Shown: positions 6,132 to 10,272 of the stretch, one piece after another | How the letters are laid out: the number at the start of each line of letters is the position of its first letter | How positions within the stretch are numbered: the first letter of the stretch is position 1 | From: an uncultured Eubacteriaceae bacterium | GTDB taxonomy: Bacteria > Bacillota > Clostridia > Oscillospirales > Acutalibacteraceae | Length of the DNA stretch: 10,272 bases | Assembly (NCBI GenBank): GCA_937905915.1 | Contig: CALCVR010000231.1 | Coordinates: 1-10,272 of the forward strand | Direction: 5' to 3' | Translations under genes and position numbers: made by a program | Notes under the pieces: model-generated | The model's input: the letters and a program-made list of their open reading frames with translations, nothing else | What the model was told of the DNA's origin: nothing | The model's database searches: none

Positions 6132-6182
6132 GCTGAGCTTGGATGCAACCGTATTCCAGGCTTAGCTTTTATTTTATTTTTT
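6132..6182 (+). terminator. Second, orphan terminator-like hairpin downstream of the tRNAs
   Basis: An 11-bp stem with two G-U pairs (6132-6142 with 6156-6166) closes a 13-nt loop and is followed by TTTTATTTTATTTTTT. It has all the parts of a rho-independent terminator, but no gene lies between it and the terminator at 6036-6076. It may be a backup for tRNA read-through, the end of a small RNA, or the remnant of a lost gene. Confidence 0.65.
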
Positions 6183-6214
6183 GCATGTATTTTTTTGATT
6201 ATTAGTTTTGTGAT

Positions 6215-6243
6215 TTGAAGTATAACATGCTTTTTGTTATAAT
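6215..6243 (+). promoter_or_regulatory. Methyltransferase gene promoter with a dyad at the start site
   Basis: TTGAAG (6215-6220) and TATAAT (6238-6243) are spaced by 17 bp. Transcription would begin near 6250. A perfect 6-1-6 palindrome, TTCCTT-C-AAGGAA, lies at 6247-6259, right across the predicted start, where a bound repressor would block initiation. Confidence 0.7.
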
Positions 6244-6301
6244 TAATTCCTTCAAGGAAATATTATTTTTAGTTTTATAGAAAACTGATAAGGAGTTTAA
6301 A

Positions 6302-7063
6302 ATGGGTACAGATATACCATCTATGATGGATCTAGTGATCGAAACTCACATAGGGCTGGAACGACAGGGACCTGGTAGTCCTGAAATCATTCTAAAAGCG
6401 TTGGGTTTTCTAGACCATCCAGAAAGCATCTCTCAGGTATTGGATCTTGGCTGTGGAACCGGCGGGCAGACCCTATTCCTTGCAAAAAATATTCCAGGAA
6501 ACATTGCCGGTATTGACCAATTCCCCGATTTTATTAATGTATTAAACAGCAATGCAAAAAAGCAAGGCCTTCAAAATCGAGTTGCCGGTATTGTGGGATC
6601 GATGGAAGCTCTTCCCTTTTCCAAAGGGGAATTCGACTTAATTTGGTCCGAAGGGGCCATCGATAACATCGGTTTTAAACGGGGCTTAGCCTATTGGAAG
6701 GACTTTTTGAAAAAGGACGGATATGTGGCTGTGACATGCCCCTCATGGTTTACCGATCGGCATCCTGCTGAAGTGGAAAAATTTTGGGCCGACGCTGGCA
6801 GCCAGTTGGATACCGTCGCGCACAATATTGCCATCATGCAAAAGGTCGGCTATCTTCCTGTGGCTACCTTCTTACTGCCTGAAACCTGTTGGACGGATCA
6901 TTACTTTATTCCCAGGGGAGTAGCAGAAAAAGCGCTTTTGAAAAAGTATGGTTTCAATGAAACGGTGAATGCCTTTCTTGAAAGCAATCGGTATGAAGTA
7001 GAGCTTTATTCAAAATACAAGCAGTACTACGGTTATGCTTTTTATATTGGCAAAAAAATATAA
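6302..7063 (+). CDS. Class I SAM-dependent methyltransferase, substrate unknown
   Basis: A 253-aa protein with the Rossmann-type fold that transfers a methyl group from S-adenosylmethionine. Motif I is VLDLGCGTGGQTLFLA (46-61), the acidic residue closing strand 2 is Asp72 in GIDQFPDF, GSMEALPF (99-106) fits the adenine-contacting segment, and FDLIWSEGAIDNIGF (111-125) fits motif IV. About 110 C-terminal residues after the core, with VEKFWADAGSQLDTV and a Tyr-rich end (SKYKQYYGYAFYIG), probably form the substrate lid. It resembles stand-alone methyltransferases of gut Firmicutes and Bacteroides annotated only by domain; the target cannot be inferred. AAGGAG (6290-6295) sits 6 nt before ATG. 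It is a single-gene unit with its own promoter and terminator. Confidence 0.88.
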   Translation: MGTDIPSMMDLVIETHIGLERQGPGSPEIILKALGFLDHPESISQVLDLGCGTGGQTLFLAKNIPGNIAGIDQFPDFINVLNSNAKKQGLQNRVAGIVGSMEALPFSKGEFDLIWSEGAIDNIGFKRGLAYWKDFLKKDGYVAVTCPSWFTDRHPAEVEKFWADAGSQLDTVAHNIAIMQKVGYLPVATFLLPETCWTDHYFIPRGVAEKALLKKYGFNETVNAFLESNRYEVELYSKYKQYYGYAFYIGKKI

Positions 7064-7084
7064 CGAAGGATCCTATAAGACATT

Positions 7085-7131
7085 AAGACAAATCTGCAAT
7101 GAATACCTTCTCACAGCAGGTTTGTCTTTTT
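7085..7131 (+). terminator. Terminator of the methyltransferase gene
   Basis: A 13-bp stem with one wobble pair (7085-7097 with 7116-7128) encloses an 18-nt loop and ends in TTTTT. It begins 21 nt after the stop codon. Confidence 0.8.
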
Positions 7132-7153
7132 CCTTTTTCGGATGATGTCGCAC

Positions 7154-7182
7154 TTGTATTTGTCGTATAAATATGATAAAAT
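7154..7182 (+). promoter_or_regulatory. Probable promoter of the 119-aa protein gene
   Basis: TTGTAT (7154-7159) and TAAAAT (7177-7182) are 17 bp apart. Each box departs from consensus, so this is a moderate match. It lies just past the preceding terminator and about 30 nt before the start codon, where a promoter is required. Confidence 0.55.
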
Positions 7183-7218
7183 AAATGATAATTCTAAAGG
7201 AAAGTTGGCGTATTCATC

Positions 7219-7578
7219 ATGGATAAGGCAGTTTTACATCAGATTATTGAAAAAACGCGTGAATTGATCAATGCTCCGACCTGTAGCAAGGAAACCAAAG
7301 AGGCTGCCCAGCGATGGTTAGACGCTGTGGGGACCGATGCGGAAAAAGAAGAGACTAAAAAGTACATCGACGAGTTAGAAGCCGACATTATGCCCATCGA
7401 TACTTTAATCGGATTTGCTCAATCGGAAAAGGGTATGGAGTATTTTGGCGCAGAAACCGCTGCTAACATTGCGGCTCATGCAAAGGAGATCAAAGCAGCT
7501 GGGGCACAATACTGTGATTGTCCTGCGTGTGCAGTTGTGGCAGGGATTCTCGAGAAAAAAGATGAGCTTTTAAAATAA
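7219..7578 (+). CDS. Small conserved cysteine-motif protein (sometimes labelled 'Hsp90')
   Basis: A 119-aa soluble, acidic, mostly helical protein with no signal peptide or membrane helix. The middle segment DELEADIMPIDTLIGFAQSE (51-70) and the C-terminal AAHAKEIKAAGAQYCDCPAC (85-104) match, from memory, a small family common in Clostridia. The CxCxxC cluster (Cys99, Cys101, Cys104), with a lone Cys22 near the N terminus, could bind a metal or act in redox chemistry. Homologues are sometimes named 'molecular chaperone Hsp90' in databases, but it is far too short for Hsp90 and has no ATP-binding fold, so that name should not be copied. The ribosome site (AAAGGAAAG, ending 14 nt before ATG) is weak and distant. 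It is a single-gene unit. Function unknown. Confidence 0.85.
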   Translation: MDKAVLHQIIEKTRELINAPTCSKETKEAAQRWLDAVGTDAEKEETKKYIDELEADIMPIDTLIGFAQSEKGMEYFGAETAANIAAHAKEIKAAGAQYCDCPACAVVAGILEKKDELLK

Positions 7579-7608
7579 TCGGTCTACTGCAAAAAGCGCG
7601 GGAAAACA

Positions 7609-7650
7609 AAAATAAGGTTTGACAGAATCTCATCTGCCAAACCTTATTTT
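7609..7650. terminator. Bidirectional terminator between the 119-aa gene and the CoA-disulfide reductase
   Basis: A 13-bp outer stem (7609-7621 with 7638-7650) and a 4-bp inner stem CAGA/TCTG (7623-7626 with 7633-7636), separated by one mismatch, close a 6-nt loop. Both strands have T runs after the stem: TTTTATTT rightward and TTTTTGTTTT leftward. It therefore suits both convergent genes. Confidence 0.88.
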
Positions 7651-7675
7651 ATTTATGACCGGTCAATCAAAACCT

Positions 7676-9358
7676 TTATTTGCATTGTGTGCAGATGTAT
7701 TCCGGTACGGTTCTTTCGTTCATAACCGATTCGTAGAGCCTCCAGCCTCCAGCTAGGTTATAGCAGTCGTATCCGTAGCCCGTAAGAAGACGGCAGGCGA
7801 TGTAGCTGCGCAACCCGCTGTGGCAATGGACATAAACGGGTTTTCCTTTTGGAATTTGATCCAGATGTTCCCTCAAGCTGTCCACCGGAATATGCATAAA
7901 ACCGTCGATTTTCCCCCGGCTCACTTCGGTGGCTGTACGCACATCCAGCAAGGTCACGCTTCCATCCCGAGGAAGGGATTTCACATCATGCCAGAAAAAT
8001 TGCTTGAGCTTACCGGTGGCCACGTTTTCCCCTACAAATCCCAGCATATTGACCGGGTCTTTGGCGCTGCCGAAGGGCGGTGCGTAACACAATTCCAGTT
8101 TCGCAAGATCGGTGATCTTTGCCCCAAACCGGATGGCAGTTGCTAAAACATCCATCCTTTTATCCACGCCGTCAAACCCCACGATCTGTGCCCCTAGGAG
8201 CTTTTGGGATGCTTTATCCCAAAGAGCCTTGACCGACATATTGGTGGCTCCGGGATAATAAGCGGCATGGGATCCATAATAAATATAGGTTTTATCGTAA
8301 TCCATTCCATTGGCACGGGCAGTCTTTTCATTAATGCCTGTGGTAGCTACGGTCATATCAAAGATCTTAAGAACAGAGGACCCCTGCGTTCCTTCGTAGC
8401 GGCTATCGAAACCGCAGATGTTGTCGGCTGCTATACGCCCCTGTTTGTTGGCCGGTCCGGCAAGAGGGATAAAAGCGGGCTTTTGAGTGATATAATCCAC
8501 AACTTCCACCGCATCCCCCACAGCATAAATATCGTCAAAATTGGTTTTCATCTGGGGATTTACTACAATGGATCCCCGCTCATTGACGTGGACCCCACAG
8601 TCTTTGGCAAGGCTCGTCTCAGGACGGACACCCACCGATAAAATCAGCATGTCGGCCGTCAGGTATCCCTTGTCCAACGTGACATTCAAGCCATTTCCGG
8701 TTTCTTGGATGGATTTGACCCCGTTGCTTAACACAAGATCAATTCCCTTGTGTTTTACATATTGATGGACGTCAGCCGCCATATCAAAGTCCAGGGGTGC
8801 AATCAAATGATCGGCCATCTCCACAATGGTCACGGACAGTCCCGCATTTTTTAGATTTTCCGCCATCTCCACACCGATGTATCCGCCGCCCACTACAATG
8901 GCTGACTTTGGGCTACGGCCCTCCAAATAGCCTTTAATTTTCATGGTATCCGGGATGTTTCGCAGAGTAAATACCCTGCTGGACTCCACCCCTTTGATTG
9001 GCGGTTTGATGGGTTCCGCCCCAGGGGATAGGATAAGGGTATCATAAGATTCTGTATAGATCTCCCCTGTTTCATGATCCTTCACTTGGACGGTTTTCCC
9101 CTTTGGATCTATTTTTAAAACATCGTTTTTCACTCTCACATCAATGTTAAACCGCGCCTTAAAACTCTGAGGAGTTTGCAGAGTCAGACGATTTTTATCG
9201 GTGATCTCTCCGCCGATGTAATAGGGCAAACCGCAGTTTGCAAAAGAGACATAGCCCCCCCGCTCCATAACGATAATTTGAGCATTTTCATCCAATCTGC
9301 GAAGCCGTGCGGCTGCGGATGCCCCTCCCGCTACGCCTCCAACAATGATGGTCTTCAT
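7676..9358 (-). CDS. CoA-disulfide reductase with C-terminal rhodanese domain
   Basis: This 560-aa flavoenzyme belongs to the single-cysteine pyridine-nucleotide disulfide reductase family. Relatives reduce CoA disulfide or CoA persulfide/polysulfide with NAD(P)H. FAD binding: IIVGGVAGGASAAARLRRL (4-22). Redox Cys42 lies in SFANCGLPYYIGG (38-50). The NAD(P)H fold is AIVVGGGYIGVEMAENL (153-169). The second FAD motif is NFDDIYAVGDAVEV (273-286). The dimerisation domain has YAPPFGSAKDPVNMLGF (425-441), a CoADR hallmark. The rhodanese domain (about 460-548) has VTLLDVRTATE and an active-site Cys512 in HCHSGLRS, so the protein could pass sulfane sulfur between sites. It ends in CTQCK, a terminal CxxC. 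AAGGTGA (9365-9371) lies 6 nt before ATG 9358. NADH oxidase is the main alternative, less likely given the CoADR motif. Confidence 0.92.
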   Translation of the reverse strand: MKTIIVGGVAGGASAAARLRRLDENAQIIVMERGGYVSFANCGLPYYIGGEITDKNRLTLQTPQSFKARFNIDVRVKNDVLKIDPKGKTVQVKDHETGEIYTESYDTLILSPGAEPIKPPIKGVESSRVFTLRNIPDTMKIKGYLEGRSPKSAIVVGGGYIGVEMAENLKNAGLSVTIVEMADHLIAPLDFDMAADVHQYVKHKGIDLVLSNGVKSIQETGNGLNVTLDKGYLTADMLILSVGVRPETSLAKDCGVHVNERGSIVVNPQMKTNFDDIYAVGDAVEVVDYITQKPAFIPLAGPANKQGRIAADNICGFDSRYEGTQGSSVLKIFDMTVATTGINEKTARANGMDYDKTYIYYGSHAAYYPGATNMSVKALWDKASQKLLGAQIVGFDGVDKRMDVLATAIRFGAKITDLAKLELCYAPPFGSAKDPVNMLGFVGENVATGKLKQFFWHDVKSLPRDGSVTLLDVRTATEVSRGKIDGFMHIPVDSLREHLDQIPKGKPVYVHCHSGLRSYIACRLLTGYGYDCYNLAGGWRLYESVMNERTVPEYICTQCK

Positions 9359-9390
9359 CCATAGTCACCTTGCCTTCCTATTATTTTTAT

Positions 9391-9420
9391 TCTATAATGT
9401 TCCCAAAGCTGTGATTTCAA
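9391..9420 (-). promoter_or_regulatory. CoA-disulfide reductase promoter
   Basis: The minus strand reads TTGAAA (9415-9420), an 18-bp spacer and TATAGA (9391-9396). Transcription would start near 9384, about 25 nt before ATG 9358. It is divergent from the GH25 gene. Confidence 0.6.
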
Positions 9421-9473
9421 ACAGTATAGTCGTCTCTTATACATTAATATAAAGTGTTTTGGTCCTTTTGGCT

Positions 9474-9486
9474 GTGACCTGGTCAC
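9474..9486. promoter_or_regulatory. Perfect 13-bp palindrome upstream of the GH25 gene
   Basis: GTGACC-T-GGTCAC is an exact 6-1-6 dyad, ending 27 nt before the GH25 start codon. It could be an operator. A TATAAA box lies at 9448-9453 but has no good -35 partner, so the GH25 promoter itself is uncertain; it may need an activator. Confidence 0.4.
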
Positions 9487-9513
9487 GCAAGAAGATTTTT
9501 ATGGGGTGATGCC

Positions 9514-10263
9514 ATGAAAAAACATCGAAAAGTTCTGGTTCCAGTCATAGTAGCCATCGCTTTTCTCTTTCTGGCGGTGATGGGAATTTTAGTTTGGCAA
9601 GGAGTCGTCCTGCTCAATAATCTCCCCCAGGAACAATACCCTGTGCGGGGCGTAGACGTTTCTTCCTACCAAGGGGAAATCGACTGGGAAACATTATCCT
9701 CTCAGGATATCCAGTTTGCCTTTATTAAGGCGACTGAAGGCAGTTCTTACGTCGATCCCTATTTCTCTACCAACTACCAAAACGCACAGGCGACCTCCCT
9801 TCGCATCGGCGCGTATCATTTTTTCAGCTACGATAGCTCGGGAGCCTCCCAGGCGCAAAATTTTATTTCCAATGTACCTGCCATTCCAAACATGCTGCCT
9901 CCGGTGGTGGATGTGGAATTTTACGGTGATAAAGAGAAAAATCTCCCTGATGCCGCAGAAACTCAAGCCCAATTGGACAATCTATTATCTGCCCTAGAAA
10001 ATCATTATGGCATAAAGCCTATTTTATACGCCACTGAGAAATCCTATCGCCTTTATCTTGCCAATCGATACGATTCCTATGACATCTGGATCCGTAATGT
10101 TATCACCTCCCCCACTCTCTCGGACAATCGGGACTGGACTTTTTGGCAGTACACCAATCGAGAAAGGCTGGAAGGCTATAACGGAAAAGAAAAATTTATC
10201 GATATGAATGTGTTTTATGGGACACAGGATCAATTTATGCAGTACGGTATTCCTTTAAAATAG
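9514..10263 (+). CDS. Membrane-anchored GH25 lysozyme (muramidase)
   Basis: A 249-aa predicted N-acetylmuramidase that cuts the beta-1,4 bond between MurNAc and GlcNAc in peptidoglycan. A basic start (MKKHRK) and one hydrophobic helix at about 7-28 look like a signal anchor, with no clear cleavage site, so the enzyme should sit on the outer face of the membrane. The GH25 barrel (about 44-240) shows RGVDVSSYQGEIDW (45-58, with Asp48), FAFIKATEG (68-76), RIGAYHFF (97-104), the catalytic pair Asp133/Glu135 in PPVVDVEF, ILYAT (170-174), DIWI (190-193) and WTFWQYTNRERLEGY (208-222) with Asp230 near the end. No wall-binding repeats are present. GGGGTGAT (9503-9510) lies 3 nt before ATG. Roles in wall remodelling or growth are inference. 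No phage genes are adjacent. Confidence 0.93.
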   Translation: MKKHRKVLVPVIVAIAFLFLAVMGILVWQGVVLLNNLPQEQYPVRGVDVSSYQGEIDWETLSSQDIQFAFIKATEGSSYVDPYFSTNYQNAQATSLRIGAYHFFSYDSSGASQAQNFISNVPAIPNMLPPVVDVEFYGDKEKNLPDAAETQAQLDNLLSALENHYGIKPILYATEKSYRLYLANRYDSYDIWIRNVITSPTLSDNRDWTFWQYTNRERLEGYNGKEKFIDMNVFYGTQDQFMQYGIPLK

Positions 10264-10272
10264 GCGATCTTT

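Noticed and set aside
7820..8641. Open frames on the plus strand opposite the CoA-disulfide reductase
   Set aside because: They mirror the reading frame of a complete, motif-rich enzyme and show no family features or start signals.
9501..9509. A minimal leader frame ATG-GGG-TGA over the GH25 ribosome binding site
   Set aside because: It is only two codons, has no ribosome site of its own, and the ATGGGGTGA bases simply form the Shine-Dalgarno sequence of the real gene.
1..10272. CRISPR arrays, insertion sequences, toxin-antitoxin pairs, phage modules or biosynthetic clusters
   Set aside because: No regularly spaced repeats, transposase motifs, paired small toxin-like genes or clustered biosynthetic enzymes were seen on either strand.

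Overview
The window looks like the chromosome of a low-to-medium GC Firmicute, probably class Clostridia and plausibly Oscillospirales. The support is: strong AGGAGG-type ribosome binding sites, consensus sigma-A promoters (-35/-10 with 17-18 bp spacing), rho-independent terminators with U tracts, a zinc-ribbon L33, a bifunctional CoaBC, a CoA-disulfide reductase with a rhodanese tail, and a small CxCxxC protein of a type I recall from Clostridia. Species cannot be named from the sequence alone. Nothing in the window looks phage- or plasmid-derived.

Layout. (1) 1-1530: a leftward promoter leads out of the window at the left edge. Then comes rightward coaBC (CoA biosynthesis), ending in a strong hairpin it shares with the next, convergent gene. 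(2) 1531-3167: a lone leftward GT4 glycosyltransferase has a consensus promoter and an approximately 195-nt leader with a long stem-loop that matches no riboswitch I recognise; AT-rich non-coding DNA lies behind it. (3) 3168-5630: the leftward operon rpmG-secE-nusG-rplK-rplA has one clear promoter and one clear terminator. The terminator follows rplA directly, so the usual continuation into rplJ-rplL is missing here. A hairpin-rich spacer separates nusG from rplK. (4) 5772-6182: a rightward tRNA unit starts back-to-back with the ribosomal operon. It holds a normal tRNA-Ser(TGA) and an abnormal tRNA-Ser(GCT) that lacks its long variable arm, followed by two terminators. (5) 6215-7131: a single-gene class I methyltransferase unit. 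(6) 7154-7650: a single-gene unit for a 119-aa cysteine-motif protein, sometimes misnamed Hsp90, ending in a terminator that works in both directions. (7) 7676-9420: a leftward CoA-disulfide reductase-rhodanese fusion. (8) 9474-10263: a rightward membrane-anchored GH25 muramidase, divergent from (7).

Most of the window is housekeeping: CoA synthesis, translation and secretion, tRNAs, thiol redox and cell wall. The genes are mainly single transcription units rather than one pathway. CoaBC makes a CoA precursor and the disulfide reductase keeps CoA reduced, but they are about 6 kb apart and separately transcribed. I found no convincing new multi-gene system. The items most worth checking are the malformed tRNA-Ser(GCT), the structured leader of the glycosyltransferase, the palindromic nusG-rplK spacer and the early end of the ribosomal operon.
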